A stretch of DNA of 64,000 nt from Polaromonas naphthalenivorans CJ2 (GCF_000015505.1 NC_008757.1:248001-312000), one strand, 5' to 3'. Shown: positions 1 through 8,401, numbered from the stretch's first letter. Notes: generated by a model not told the origin, from the sequence alone. Numbers and translations are program-made.

Positions 1-2
1 TG

Positions 3-665
3 TTCGGCGGTACATTTTTCACGGTTACACAAGATGGTATTAACGCACTTTTATCCGTTCAAAGTGATGGTCAAGTACAGGCCCGAAAATCAGTTGCTAC
101 GCAATTTATCGCACTCACCAGTGCTGTTACTTTAGGTCAAGCTTGCGGGACTCCCGCCACAATTTCAGTGCAGGGTCCTGCCACCATGCCGGGAAATACG
201 GCGCTCGCATCGGACGGAAACGGTGGGGTTGCTACCTGCATAGGAGGTGTATGGACAGGGATTACCAAACTCGGCGCCTTCAACGCCGCATGTCCAACCG
301 AAGGCGCCATGGCCGCTGACGCAGCTGGCATTGCTCTGATCTGTCAGGGCGGCCGGTACGCCAGTTTGGCCGACAGATTCGGCAGTCTTGTCTTTTCGGA
401 ATCGACGGTGGTGAGCAATGTGGGCATCAATCCCCTTGCGACTGATCAGCCCGCATATCCTGCGGTCAGCAAGCCGCTTTGCGCTTCCACTTCCTCACCG
501 CCCCGGGCCTACATCATCCCCAACAATGAGACACAGAGGCCACAAAAAGTAAATCGCTATCTGCAGGACAACGGATCGAGCTGGCTTGTCTACATGCTTG
601 ACGGCAACCGCAATGTTGTCACCGATGCATCTGCTACTGTGCAGACCTATTGCGCCTACAACTAG
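3..665 (+). CDS. PilV-like minor pilin / adhesin, C-terminal part (partial)
   Basis: The reading frame is open at the left edge of the window and ends with TAG at 663-665, so only about 220 C-terminal residues are seen. Two successive segments share the pattern G-x-x-A-x-x-x-x-G-x-x-x-x-C-x-x-G-x-W/Y (around residues GNTALASDGNGGVATCIGGVW and EGAMAADAAG...CQGG), with paired cysteines. This is typical of PilV tip adhesins and shufflon C-termini of type IVb conjugative pili. The protein would be exported and sit at the pilus tip, deciding recipient or surface recognition. An imperfect palindrome follows 19 nt after the stop. No recombinase or alternative C-termini are visible, so a shufflon cannot be claimed. 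Family assignment is by pattern only; another phage- or pilus-type tip protein is possible. Confidence 0.5.
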   Translation, partial: FGGTFFTVTQDGINALLSVQSDGQVQARKSVATQFIALTSAVTLGQACGTPATISVQGPATMPGNTALASDGNGGVATCIGGVWTGITKLGAFNAACPTEGAMAADAAGIALICQGGRYASLADRFGSLVFSESTVVSNVGINPLATDQPAYPAVSKPLCASTSSPPRAYIIPNNETQRPQKVNRYLQDNGSSWLVYMLDGNRNVVTDASATVQTYCAYN

Positions 666-683
666 GGCTTGCGCCAACACATC

Positions 684-707
684 ATGGCGGCCTAATTAGG
701 ACGCCAT
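684..707. terminator. Imperfect palindrome after the PilV-like gene
   Basis: A 24-bp palindrome with one mismatched pair and core cctaattagg lies 19 nt past the stop codon. It has no T-run. Related palindromes with an A/T core inside GCGACC-type arms occur at 8366-8387 and 29244-29271, each downstream of a gene end. It may be a factor-dependent or bidirectional terminator. Confidence 0.4.
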
Positions 708-786
708 TTATGTTTGAGAATGCCGCAAGTCCAGTGAAAATTCATTAGGAAGCAGGCAATCGATGAAGGATGAGCATCGTTGATGC

Positions 787-813
787 AAAAAAAGACCCGC
801 ACCAGGGCGGGTC
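787..813 (-). terminator. Rho-independent terminator of the CAP lipoprotein gene
   Basis: Read on the minus strand, the stem GACCCGC / GCGGGTC is followed by seven T. It lies 24 nt past the end of the lipoprotein gene at 837. Confidence 0.8.
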
Positions 814-836
814 TTCAGTTTGAGGGGATTGGCTAT

Positions 837-1895
837 TCAGCCGCCAGTGCCTGTAGTGAAGATGAAGGTGCGGTTGAACGCGGCGCCATTGTTCGTTCCG
901 TTGATCACGACTTGGTAGCGCGTGTTCGCGGCCATGGGCGCATCAGCCGTGATGAAGGCTTGATGGCCTGCAAAGTAGCTTTGGCCGTTCACCTTGTTGG
1001 GATCGCTATCGCTATTGAGGACTGGCCGCACGGTAACTGGCACGCCGGTGGCCAGGTTGGTGAGGCTCGCATTCGTGATGGTGAGCTTGTTGCCGTCCCG
1101 CACTGCGATGTAGACAGAACTTCCCAAAGGAAGTCGAGACAGATCACGCCCCGGCACAGGATTAGGTGTTTCGTCCGCCAACTGACGGTTGATGCCGGTC
1201 GAGCCTTCGCATGGATATGTGGCAACTGAACTACCGTCGATTAATTGCGGTTGGTCCACGTCTTTGTAGGCCAAGTTTGCTTGTAAGGTCACCTGTCGCA
1301 ATGCACTTCCAGCAATATCATCGGAACTTAAAACCGAAAATCCAACTTCTCTGAAGCCTGACATCAGCCCGGCTAAGTGATAAGGCGCATTAAGCAGCCT
1401 TACCATGCCAACCTTACCGAAACCAACTTTGTTGCCCGAATAGATCACGGATGTACTTTCATCGCCAACCGTCGATCCCTGTCCAACTGTATATCCAGCT
1501 TTTGCGAATCTTTCTTGTGGTGTTACACCAGTGAAACCAGGGGTGCCTGCAATCTGAAAGTGCCCAAAATATCCATTCAACACATTCCAGTTGGCATGGC
1601 CCTTTGCCGCAACATCGAGATTTGCATTTTGCGCAAGCAGGCCAAAACCGCATGCGTTGCGCTCTGCATTGAGCTTGTCGAAGGCTGCCGCTTCCTCGCT
1701 GCCGACTGCATAGGTTGAAGGGCTAACGGCCGTCACCAATGTTGAGGCGGTTGAAACCGGCGTCACTACCGGGGCAGGCTGAGCGCTCGGTGCGGACGCT
1801 GCAGTGGTTGCGCCTGAGCCTTCGCCGCCACCGCAAGCGGTAAGCGCCGACAGTGCCAACGCAAAACCGACCAAATTGAAATTTTTAGCTTTCAT
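837..1895 (-). CDS. Lipoprotein with CAP (SCP/PR1-like) domain
   Basis: The start at 1895 is chosen because GGAAAA precedes it and the first residues form a lipoprotein signal (MKAKNFNLVG...LSALTACGGG, lipobox ending in Cys). A longer frame exists upstream, without a signal peptide. After a low-complexity Ala/Pro/Val linker comes a CAP-domain pattern: a LNAERNACG segment, then AAKGHANW, FGH, FTGVTPQERFAKAGY, all typical of bacterial SCP-like domains. The C-terminal about 110 residues look like a beta-rich domain. It is probably anchored in the outer membrane facing outward or in the periplasm. Its substrate and role are unknown. It is divergent from the next gene (2117) with about 220 bp between them and has its own terminator. 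Confidence 0.75.
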   Translation of the reverse strand: MKAKNFNLVGFALALSALTACGGGEGSGATTAASAPSAQPAPVVTPVSTASTLVTAVSPSTYAVGSEEAAAFDKLNAERNACGFGLLAQNANLDVAAKGHANWNVLNGYFGHFQIAGTPGFTGVTPQERFAKAGYTVGQGSTVGDESTSVIYSGNKVGFGKVGMVRLLNAPYHLAGLMSGFREVGFSVLSSDDIAGSALRQVTLQANLAYKDVDQPQLIDGSSVATYPCEGSTGINRQLADETPNPVPGRDLSRLPLGSSVYIAVRDGNKLTITNASLTNLATGVPVTVRPVLNSDSDPNKVNGQSYFAGHQAFITADAPMAANTRYQVVINGTNNGAAFNRTFIFTTGTGG

Positions 1896-2116
1896 GGATT
1901 TTTTCCTTTCGATTATTGTTTCCATGCATTGAGAATACCAGTGCCATGCTTCAGCGCAAATTTGAAAAATCCAGAAAAAGACATAGCCAGGAAACTTTAG
2001 CGGCCAAGAGTTTCCCTGGCTTATCTCCAACATGAAAGCTGCTGTTTTGAGGTGCTCTTTCGACCGCCTCAAATGGAGCGGAACGATTGACAATGGATAC
2101 TCCTAAAAGGAGCAAC

Positions 2117-2824
2117 ATGAATAAGAAATTCAACAAATGCATTGCCGTGGCTTTGCTGGCGTCGGCGGGACTCGCGGCACTGCCTGCTGTCGCAGACAAC
2201 CTCTACACCTCGCAAACACGTCCGCGTCGGGTTGATGACTCAAGTGGATATTTGACGTTGACTGGAAATGTTGTAATCCCAAGTACAGCACTTCCTCCTG
2301 GCTCCACTGGCGGCGGTCTCGGCAACAGAATCATCAGCTTTTCTACTGGACCTGGCAGCTCAGGGTTCATCCGGGCGAAAACATGTGTTTTGAGCCAAAC
2401 CTCCTCGAACGACAACAGGAATACCAGCTACCTTCGCATTGCTACGGGTCCTTATTACGATGGTACGTTTGTCTATAACCTGGGTTCCAGTGGTGGCGTC
2501 GAAGATTCGACTTCAGCTAATTGCTACTACGATGGGGTAGCGGGCTTTACCAGCTCACCCGTATTCAATAATTATGAGAATCAGGCCAGCTCATCAAATC
2601 GTGAATATAGTGGCTATTACGCACGAACACGGTATGACACAACGCAACTCAACTTTCTGACCGGTGCCACGAAGTCTCTTGGATCCAGCTACAGTTCTTA
2701 TGAATATGTTCCTTGCGAGGTTGCTCCGCAAAGCACGGCGTGCTATGAAACGATAGTCTGCCCGGCAGGTTATGTCAGCTATCAAGGAACTTGCTACCCG
2801 GTTGACACGGGCGGTTCGGGTTGA
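2117..2824 (+). CDS. Secreted Gly/Ser/Tyr-rich protein of unknown function
   Basis: The start at 2117 follows AAAGGAGC at good spacing and begins a classical signal peptide (MNKKFNKCIAVALLASAG...AVAD) with Ala-x-Ala cleavage near residue 28. The mature protein is about 208 residues, rich in Ser, Gly, Tyr and Thr, with cysteine pairs (CVLSQT, CYYDG, C near the end in PCEVAP...ACYETIVCPAGY...GTCYPV). The C-terminal C-P-A-G-Y-x-x-x-x-G-x-C-Y-P motif resembles small disulphide-rich surface modules. No catalytic motif is visible. The gene ends just before a strong terminator. Confidence 0.6.
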   Translation: MNKKFNKCIAVALLASAGLAALPAVADNLYTSQTRPRRVDDSSGYLTLTGNVVIPSTALPPGSTGGGLGNRIISFSTGPGSSGFIRAKTCVLSQTSSNDNRNTSYLRIATGPYYDGTFVYNLGSSGGVEDSTSANCYYDGVAGFTSSPVFNNYENQASSSNREYSGYYARTRYDTTQLNFLTGATKSLGSSYSSYEYVPCEVAPQSTACYETIVCPAGYVSYQGTCYPVDTGGSG

Positions 2825-2865
2825 GTCTTCATAGTTTCTGGATTGGCCGGCTGGTAGCGGCTGTT

Positions 2866-2983
2866 GGATGCAGACACGCACCGCTGCAAAGCAAGAAACC
2901 AAAGCCACCTTTTCGGTGGCTTTTTTCGTTGTCGGCGGGGTTTGCGCTGCTGGTGCGCACAGGACGCCTTTGCAACGCGCGAC
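2866..2983 (+). repeat. Left copy of about 118-bp direct repeat flanking hipBA
   Basis: Starts ggatgcag, includes the terminator hairpin and ends gcaacgcg-c-gac. The same sequence with scattered differences is at 4863-4979 in the same orientation. The hipBA pair lies exactly between the two copies. Confidence 0.75.
2902..2926 (+). terminator. Rho-independent terminator after the secreted-protein gene
   Basis: Stem GCCACC / GGTGGC with a short loop, then six T. It is the natural terminator of the rightward gene ending at 2824. Confidence 0.85.
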
Positions 2984-2998
2984 CCGCCCGCACGGGTT

Positions 2999-4381
2999 TC
3001 AGTCCGGCTTGCGAATCTGCGCAACCAGCGCTGGGCTTGCAATGTCCTCCAGATCCCGAAACGCGGAACCGATCTGGTCGATGAGCTTGCCGTTCGCCGC
3101 GAATTCCTCAAAACACGTCCTCCACTGTCGCACCTCGCCCCAGACCTGCCGGATGAGGGCGAGCGCCCGGGACCGTTCGGGAGTGAAGGCGGCAAAGTGG
3201 GTCATTGCGTTGTCCAGGCTGGCGAGCTTTCCCTCGGTGCCGACTTGCAAATGCAGCATGCGCTCATAGGCGAGACTCGGGCGCGGAACGACATCGTAAA
3301 GCGGACTGAGCACCCAGCCGGCCAGATGCGGGGAATGCACGAACCCGTGGTTTCTTAAGTGGTCGTCGTCGTTGCTCACGAAGATGTTGAACACCATCCG
3401 GGTGAAAAGCTCTTCGCAGTCTTTGCGGATCGATTGCGGGTGCGCGAACTGGCGAATGGCGTGCGCCAGGTCGTGATAGCCTTTGGTGCGAGACTCGAAC
3501 TCGCTGCAGCCGACCAGCGTGAGGCCGCTGACAAACGCAAGCCTGCCTTCCATGAGCCCACCATCAGGGCGGGTGTCATGCAGCGCCGTGCCTGCCGCAG
3601 GCGCCTGGCCAGCGGCGGCCCAGTAACGGTCGAACCGGCGAATGAGCATCACGGGCCGCCCCCCGATGTCCTGGTATTTCACTTCAGGCACGGTCAAGCC
3701 GCACCGCCTGGCCAGCTCCAGGGTGCAAGATTCGGCTCGTGCTACATCGAGCGTGTCGCCCCTGGCAGGGAACTTGGCCAACCACAAAGCGCCGTCATCG
3801 TCCCGCACCGATGCCTTGGGCCGCGCGCCGCCGGCAGAAGGTCCGGCGCCCAGATAGTCCTCCAGGCTGGCAGGCACCGGCAAGCCTTGATCCACCCTGT
3901 CTGCGGCCTGCAGAACGTACCCCAGTGAGCGCATGTCGCTTGCCGATGGGGAGTCGGGGCTTGTGCTGTCGGCTCGAATATCGAGCGCTCCGACACGGTC
4001 GCCACCGGCCTGGAGTAGGTAATCGGCCTCGGCCAAGCTGTTGGCGGGAACTCTGCGACGCGCCTCGATGACTCGCCGCCCCCAGGCATCGGGCGCTGCA
4101 TCGCGAATGCCGCCGAACTCTTCCAGGCCATTGGCCGGAAAGAACTCCTGGCCAATGGCCGCCTTGCGGTCCGGGATGGACAGGCTCACCGGGTCAATCT
4201 CGATGGCTTCAAGCCGCTGGAGGTAGCGCGTTCCGTAAGAAAACCGTGAAGCCAGCTCGCGGCTGCGCGCGCCGGCTCCGAGGTCTTCGGTCAACGTCAG
4301 GAGTCCTGCGGGAACAAACCGAGGACCAGCCTTCTTGGCGATGCTGGCAAAGACGTAGAGTTCGCGGACTTGCCTGGCCAT
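2999..4381 (-). CDS. hipA: HipA-family serine/threonine kinase toxin
   Basis: The 460-residue protein matches HipA in length and motifs: an N-terminal HipA-like subdomain, a central lipid-kinase-like core with VMLIRRFDRYW, the catalytic-loop equivalent SNDDDHLRNHGF near residues 333-345, and the metal-binding LSPLYDVVP near residue 363. HipA kinases phosphorylate a cytoplasmic target (glutamyl-tRNA synthetase in Escherichia coli), slow translation and favour persistence. The ATG at 4381 overlaps the hipB stop by one base (TGATG), so translation is coupled to the antitoxin. All visible key residues are present, so the toxin looks functional; the target here is not known. Confidence 0.92.
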   Translation of the reverse strand: MARQVRELYVFASIAKKAGPRFVPAGLLTLTEDLGAGARSRELASRFSYGTRYLQRLEAIEIDPVSLSIPDRKAAIGQEFFPANGLEEFGGIRDAAPDAWGRRVIEARRRVPANSLAEADYLLQAGGDRVGALDIRADSTSPDSPSASDMRSLGYVLQAADRVDQGLPVPASLEDYLGAGPSAGGARPKASVRDDDGALWLAKFPARGDTLDVARAESCTLELARRCGLTVPEVKYQDIGGRPVMLIRRFDRYWAAAGQAPAAGTALHDTRPDGGLMEGRLAFVSGLTLVGCSEFESRTKGYHDLAHAIRQFAHPQSIRKDCEELFTRMVFNIFVSNDDDHLRNHGFVHSPHLAGWVLSPLYDVVPRPSLAYERMLHLQVGTEGKLASLDNAMTHFAAFTPERSRALALIRQVWGEVRQWRTCFEEFAANGKLIDQIGSAFRDLEDIASPALVAQIRKPD

Positions 4382-4722
4382 CAGAAATCGAGCTTCTTGA
4401 GTTCAGCCACGCCAAGCGGGCGAACGCGGCGGGTCGCTTCCCTGGCTGCCAGGGCCTGCAAAGAGGGGTCGTCCTCCTGCAGCAGGGACAGCAGGCTCAC
4501 CCCTGGCGCAATGGCTTCGAGATAGCGCAGGATTTGCGCTTGCGTGCGGCTCAAGTCGCCCTTTTCGATGAGCGCAGCCGTGGAGCGCGCAATCCCCGCA
4601 CGGGCAGCGGCATCTGCTTGGCGCAGGCGCCGGGCCATGCGAAGGCGTGCCAGCTTTTCACCCATGGCGCAAGCCTCTTCAACCCGGGCAAGGGGCATAA
4701 GGGGCATTTCGTTTCTCTTCAT
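4381..4722 (-). CDS. hipB: HipB-type antitoxin, HTH transcriptional repressor
   Basis: A Cro/C1-type helix-turn-helix spans KLARLRMARRLRQADAAARAGI...TAALIEKGDL, the usual XRE pattern, in a protein of about 110 residues. It should bind its own operator and neutralise HipA. A frame extends upstream to 4779, but that part would read through the probable promoter. The start at 4722 (MKRNEMPLM) is preferred, though no clear Shine-Dalgarno sequence is visible for either, so the start is uncertain. The C-terminus carries a Val/Leu-rich helix ending AELKKLDF, which may contact HipA. Confidence 0.88.
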   Translation of the reverse strand: MKRNEMPLMPLARVEEACAMGEKLARLRMARRLRQADAAARAGIARSTAALIEKGDLSRTQAQILRYLEAIAPGVSLLSLLQEDDPSLQALAAREATRRVRPLGVAELKKLDF

Positions 4723-4798
4723 GTCTGCAAACAACGACCTTAACAGGCGTTGCGTCCGTGATTGCGGACAATATAGCAACCTTCTAGAGACGAGTCAA

Positions 4799-4844
4799 GT
4801 CCGTAAATCAAGACATTATCTTGATAATGGAGTCGATTACGGAC
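4799..4844. promoter_or_regulatory. Probable HipB operator / hipBA control region
   Basis: Two nested inverted repeats lie upstream of hipB: inner ATCAAGA-N5-TCTTGAT (4807-4813 / 4819-4825), and outer GTCCGTAAATC (4799-4809) facing GATTACGGAC (4835-4844). A third dyad, TCCG-TGATTG-CGGA, is nearer the gene at about 4755-4768. HipB dimers are known to bind several dyads upstream of their own operon. Confidence 0.55.
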
Positions 4845-4862
4845 CTGCGGGTATCGGCCATA

Positions 4863-4979
4863 GGATGCAGGCATGCACCGCTGCATCGCAAGAAATCCAA
4901 GCCACCTTTGACGGGTGGCTTTTTTCGTTGTGGGCGGGGGTTGCGCTGGTGCGCGCAGGACGCCTTTGCAACGCGTGAC
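4863..4979 (+). repeat. Right copy of about 118-bp direct repeat flanking hipBA
   Basis: Same orientation as 2866-2983. It contains a rightward terminator hairpin (4899-4925), although no rightward gene precedes it here. That suggests the copy was left by duplication or recombination around hipBA. Confidence 0.75.
4899..4925 (+). terminator. Orphan rightward terminator inside the right repeat copy
   Basis: Stem GCCACC / GGTGGC followed by six T. No rightward gene lies upstream of it; it may simply stop transcription from running into the ATPase gene at 5051. Confidence 0.7.
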
Positions 4980-5050
4980 AGCGAACGGCTGTTGCATCAT
5001 TAGGTTTAAGTAGTTATCATACCAATCAGTAAAAACATTACTTAAATAGA

Positions 5051-6166
5051 ATGATTGCACCTGCTTCCTCCCAATGGCACTTCCCTCGACCGGCCCTTGC
5101 CCAAGCTTACCTAGCATCGCTCAATCTTGGGCTTTCAAGCGCCCGAGGCCTGTTCGCAAGGCGGCGCATGGGCAAGACGGAATTCCTGGTGGAGGACTTC
5201 ATGCCGGCGGCGCGGGCCGGCGGGTACAGCTGCGCTTACGTGAACCTTTGGGAGCTTAAAAGCGATCCCGCCACGGCGCTGGTTTTAGCCTTGCATCAGG
5301 CCATTGAGCCCAAGAGTTTTGCCAAGGTATGGGAGCGGTTGAACACGCCGATTTCAAAAATCAAGGCATCCGGCAAATTCGCGGGGATGGCCGAGGCGGG
5401 TGTTGAAGCCGAGCTTGGCAACAGGCACCAGGTCGCGGGCACGCTGCTGATGCAGGCGATGGCCGAGTTCGACAAATACAAAAAATCTCTCGTGCTCATC
5501 ATTGACGAAGCGCAGGTGCTCGCTGCCGCGGAGAATTCCGTCTTTGCTCATGCGCTGCGCGCCGCACTGGACATCCGCAAGGATCGGCTGAAGGTGCTGT
5601 TTGCGGGCAGTTCGGAGACCACTTTGCGCCGGATGTTTGGCCGGGCGTCGGAGCCGTTCTACAACTGGGCGGCACTGGAGCCGTTCCCGCTTCTGGGTGT
5701 GGAGTTCGTGGCGTTCATGGTGGACAAGGTGGCGCAGATTTCCCGGTTTCCCTTGCCCTTGCCTGATGCGCTGCAGGCATTTGACGCGCTCAAGCAAACC
5801 CCCTTGTTTTTCCGCGACTACGTGGAGCGATACCTCACCCATCCCTTCGAAGGAACCCAGGGCGCACTGGACTTCACCAGGGCGAAGGCTTTCAACGACG
5901 GCGAATTCGAAAAGCAGTGGAAGGACCTCCTGCCAGCTGACCAAATACTGCTGGCTCTCATTGCCCGCGACACGTCTGATCTGCAGGGGCTCGAAGTGCG
6001 CACTACGGTGGGCGCACGCCTGGGGATTGAAAAGCCCGTGCCCGCTGGTGCAGTTCAAAACTCCCTTCGGCGCTTGGTCGACAAGAGCGTTATTACCCGG
6101 ATGGACCGGGGCGCTTACCGTATCGAGGATGAGGCGTTTGCCGACTGGGTGCGCCATCAGGATTAG
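5051..6166 (+). CDS. STAND/AAA-type ATPase with C-terminal winged helix
   Basis: The 371-residue protein has a Walker A variant ARRRMGKTEF near residues 36-45 (first Gly replaced by Ala), a clear Walker B LVLIIDEAQVL near residue 150, and a sensor-like LFAGSSETTLRRMF. The C-terminal about 80 residues look like a winged helix (AVQNSLRRLVDKSVITR...YRIEDEAFADWV). This layout fits the archaeal-type AAA ATPases and related bacterial proteins often found next to toxin-antitoxin or mobile genes. The substrate is unknown. It lies just right of the hipBA repeat unit with an AT-rich upstream region, and appears monocistronic. Confidence 0.7.
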   Translation: MIAPASSQWHFPRPALAQAYLASLNLGLSSARGLFARRRMGKTEFLVEDFMPAARAGGYSCAYVNLWELKSDPATALVLALHQAIEPKSFAKVWERLNTPISKIKASGKFAGMAEAGVEAELGNRHQVAGTLLMQAMAEFDKYKKSLVLIIDEAQVLAAAENSVFAHALRAALDIRKDRLKVLFAGSSETTLRRMFGRASEPFYNWAALEPFPLLGVEFVAFMVDKVAQISRFPLPLPDALQAFDALKQTPLFFRDYVERYLTHPFEGTQGALDFTRAKAFNDGEFEKQWKDLLPADQILLALIARDTSDLQGLEVRTTVGARLGIEKPVPAGAVQNSLRRLVDKSVITRMDRGAYRIEDEAFADWVRHQD

Positions 6167-6243
6167 CGCCGATGGTCGGCCTGGCCAGCTTGGGCACTGG
6201 TGCCCCAAGCTGGCCCAAGGCCAAGGCCTTGCGAGAAGGCCGT

Positions 6244-7059
6244 TCAAGGCGACGTTTCGAACTGGCCCTTGTCCACGCTCACGCTCTTGAGCGTCTGGCC
6301 ATCGGGCATCTTTTCGCCGACCTTGATCTGCCGGACCGAGCGGCCCTGGCGAACGATCACGGTGCCCTCGATGACATTGACCACCTTGAAGTCAAGCGCG
6401 GCTGGCAGCGCCTGCGCCGGATCAGTGGCCCGGGCTTCGGGCGCGGCCTTGGCGCGGCTGCTCGAAAGCACGAACTCGCCCTCCTCGGGCGGCTTGGCCG
6501 CCGGCTTGTCGGCCGTGCGTTCTGGCAAGGGCGCGTTCGATAGGCGTGGCGGCGGTGCGCGCTGGGCTGGCGGCGCTGGCGGCGCTGGCGCCAGCATGCG
6601 CGCCGGCAATGGCAGGGGCACGGCCAGCGCTGCTGGCTGGGCCGCTTGAACGGGCGCCGCCTCCTGGCTTGGCGCCGGGGCGGTGGGTGGCGAGGGCTGC
6701 GCCAGATGGGCGGCCACGGCAGCGCCTGCGGGCGGCTCGGAAGCTGGCGCCGGCTCGATGCGTTCGATGATGTGACGCTGAACGGGCGCCGGGCTTTTGG
6801 TGCCAACGGCGTAACCCACGGCCACGCACACCAGGCCCGTGGCTGCGGCCACGGCCATCAGGCGCCGGCGCAGGCCGGCCTTGGAGTTGGCGATGCGCTC
6901 CTTGCGAATGACCGCGATGGTTTGGAGTTCGCGCTTGAGCCGCTCCTGGCTCTGGCGCTTTGCAATGGCTTGCGATTCGGCCATCGCCCGCTCCCTGGCC
7001 ATGGCGCGCGGATCGCTCTGGCGGTCGGCGCCCGAAGAGGGCTGATCACCGGCTTGCAT
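6244..7059 (-). CDS. Single-pass membrane protein with PilP-like C-terminal domain
   Basis: The 271-residue protein has a charged, coiled-coil-prone N-terminus (residues 1-65), one transmembrane helix (LMAVAAATGLVCVAVGYAVG, about 67-87), a long Pro/Ala linker (about 90-210) and a compact C-terminal beta domain (FKVVNVIEGTVIVRQG...IKVGEKMPDGQTLKSV). The last part has the V-x-x-I-x-G-x-x-x-x-x-x-x-G pattern seen in PilP-like pilus-assembly proteins. Topology is cytoplasmic N-terminus with the C-terminal domain in the periplasm. The start lies 4 nt after the bactofilin stop, so the two are one operon. Its role may be to connect the bactofilin scaffold to the envelope. The assignment is tentative. 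Confidence 0.5.
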   Translation of the reverse strand: MQAGDQPSSGADRQSDPRAMARERAMAESQAIAKRQSQERLKRELQTIAVIRKERIANSKAGLRRRLMAVAAATGLVCVAVGYAVGTKSPAPVQRHIIERIEPAPASEPPAGAAVAAHLAQPSPPTAPAPSQEAAPVQAAQPAALAVPLPLPARMLAPAPPAPPAQRAPPPRLSNAPLPERTADKPAAKPPEEGEFVLSSSRAKAAPEARATDPAQALPAALDFKVVNVIEGTVIVRQGRSVRQIKVGEKMPDGQTLKSVSVDKGQFETSP

Positions 7060-7062
7060 GGC

Positions 7063-7548
7063 TTAGAGGCTTTCGGCTTTGGCGGCCGAAGCGGTCCGCG
7101 CGGCGTAGCCCTCCGGCTTGGATTCGAACTTGCCGGCGCCCACATTGGGCGACTCGGGCGCGGCGCTCGCCTTGGCCGAAGCGCGCAAGATCCGCATGTC
7201 CACCGCGTCGGCCAGGTGGCTCACCAAAAGCTGGCCGCCCACGGTGACGTTGCCCTGGAACTGCGCACTGTCGCCGAGTTCGACATGGCCCCTGGCTTTG
7301 ATCTCGCCGGAAAAGGCCCCTTCGATCAGCAGATCGTTGCAATCAATCGTGCAGTTGACCAGCGTGGCCAGCGCGGAAATCTTGATGGGCGTGTCGTCGG
7401 TGCATTCGATATGCACGTCGGTCAGCCTGCCGTCGATCAGCGCGGTCAAGCTGGTTTTGAGCGTGCCGGCAACGAGTTGGGTGTGTTCGGACACCAGCGT
7501 CAGGGGCTGGTCAAAGGTGGTGCTTGGAAAAAGTACATGGCGGTTCAT
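7063..7548 (-). CDS. Bactofilin (polymer-forming cytoskeletal protein)
   Basis: A right-handed beta-helix repeat is seen in the order LTALIDGRLTDVHIEC, ALVNCTIDCNDLLIEGAFSGEIKARGHVELGDSAQFQGNVTV: short hydrophobic strands alternating with turns every 16-18 residues, with the G-x-F/L-x-G-x-I/V pattern of DUF583. The length of 161 residues fits. Bactofilins assemble nucleotide-free filaments that position envelope or DNA-partition machinery. The C-terminal about 50 residues are Ala/Ser-rich and probably disordered. It is in one operon with two small membrane proteins upstream and the PilP-like protein downstream, near a ParM-type actin; a bactofilin beside partition genes is notable. Confidence 0.8.
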   Translation of the reverse strand: MNRHVLFPSTTFDQPLTLVSEHTQLVAGTLKTSLTALIDGRLTDVHIECTDDTPIKISALATLVNCTIDCNDLLIEGAFSGEIKARGHVELGDSAQFQGNVTVGGQLLVSHLADAVDMRILRASAKASAAPESPNVGAGKFESKPEGYAARTASAAKAESL

Positions 7549-7657
7549 GGCGAATTGCTTTCAGGGTTGGGTTAATAAAGGCGAGGGACAGTGAAATCGG
7601 AGGCAAGCGGATAAAGCGTCGCCTTGCGGCGCAGGGGAAGGGAAGGGAATGGCGTGG

Positions 7658-8005
7658 CTATTTTTTGAGCATGTCCCGAAGGGTGGCCGGGGAGCTGTCG
7701 CTGGCGCGCTTGAACTGCAGAGCGCCGAGCACCATGCCGGCGTACATGACCCATGCGCCAACGCGCCCGGTGCTTGACGCGGTCAGCAGTTTGCTCAGCA
7801 AGAATCCGCCGACAACCATGGCGACAGCGACCTTGAGCACCGTCAATCGGATGGCGGCGCCGCGCGCCTCAAGGAACGGCTCGACTTCGCCTTCGTCCAT
7901 GCCGCGATTGACCAAAAATGCAACGAGATGGCTTCTGGCCCGCTCGATCTTGAGCACGAAGACAAAAAATTCCATGAACCGAAGGGCGAGTTGGTCTTTG
8001 TCCAT
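7658..8005 (-). CDS. Small membrane protein, unknown
   Basis: A 115-residue protein with an amphipathic N-terminal half (RFMEFFVFVLKIERARSHLVAFLVNRG) and two likely transmembrane segments (LTVLKVAVAMVVGGFLL and VGAWVMYAGMVLGAL). No known motif is seen. It lies 4 nt after the preceding small membrane gene, so the pair is co-transcribed, and it precedes the bactofilin gene by about 110 nt. Confidence 0.55.
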   Translation of the reverse strand: MDKDQLALRFMEFFVFVLKIERARSHLVAFLVNRGMDEGEVEPFLEARGAAIRLTVLKVAVAMVVGGFLLSKLLTASSTGRVGAWVMYAGMVLGALQFKRASDSSPATLRDMLKK

Positions 8006-8009
8006 GGTG

Positions 8010-8258
8010 TCAGAGCTTTCGGCGGATCAGCACCATCGCCACCACGCCGACGAAGACCATCACGCTGCCCATGGCGTGAAGAGAGCCGGGGAGGGCGCCG
8101 ATGTTGAGCAGCGCCAGGCCCAGGAGGGCAGTGCCAAGCCCGCAGACAAAGATTTCCTGCGCGGTGACGCCGTTCCTGCGGGGTTCTTCATACGCCTCGT
8201 CGATGATTTGATCGATCTTGGAGGGTCTGGCGCGGCCGTTGTTCGGATCGTTGGTCAT
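8010..8258 (-). CDS. Small two-helix membrane protein, unknown
   Basis: An 82-residue protein with a charged N-terminus (about residues 1-33) and two hydrophobic segments (FVCGLGTALLGLALLNIG and MGSVMVFVGVVAMVLI) ending in RRKL. The first gene of the small-membrane/bactofilin/PilP-like operon. No family was recognised. Confidence 0.55.
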   Translation of the reverse strand: MTNDPNNGRARPSKIDQIIDEAYEEPRRNGVTAQEIFVCGLGTALLGLALLNIGALPGSLHAMGSVMVFVGVVAMVLIRRKL

Positions 8259-8365
8259 GGTCGGGTTTCCTTGCGGGTGATTCGGGTGGAAGGGGAGCGT
8301 TCAAATTACCATGCGGCATTCATGGCGCAATGGCAAAACCTGCGCTGCCCGCGCTGGTTTTCAGC

Positions 8366-8387
8366 AAGCGACCTAATTAGGTCGCTT
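8366..8387. terminator. Perfect 22-bp palindrome after the ParM-like gene
   Basis: The palindrome has arms AAGCGACCTAA / TTAGGTCGCTT, with no T-run, 15 nt past the stop of the actin-like gene. It is of the same type as 684-707 and 29244-29271. It may end transcription from either side or serve as a protein-binding site. Confidence 0.45.
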
Positions 8388-8401
8388 CATGGCGCCCGTG
8401 C

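Noticed and set aside
1..665. Shufflon in the PilV-like gene
   Set aside because: No inverted alternative C-termini, 19-bp shufflon repeats or Rci-type gene were found in the visible sequence.
2866..4979. The hipBA-flanking repeats as attL/attR of an integrase
   Set aside because: They contain transcription terminators and no integrase lies between them, so a site-specific integration unit is not supported.
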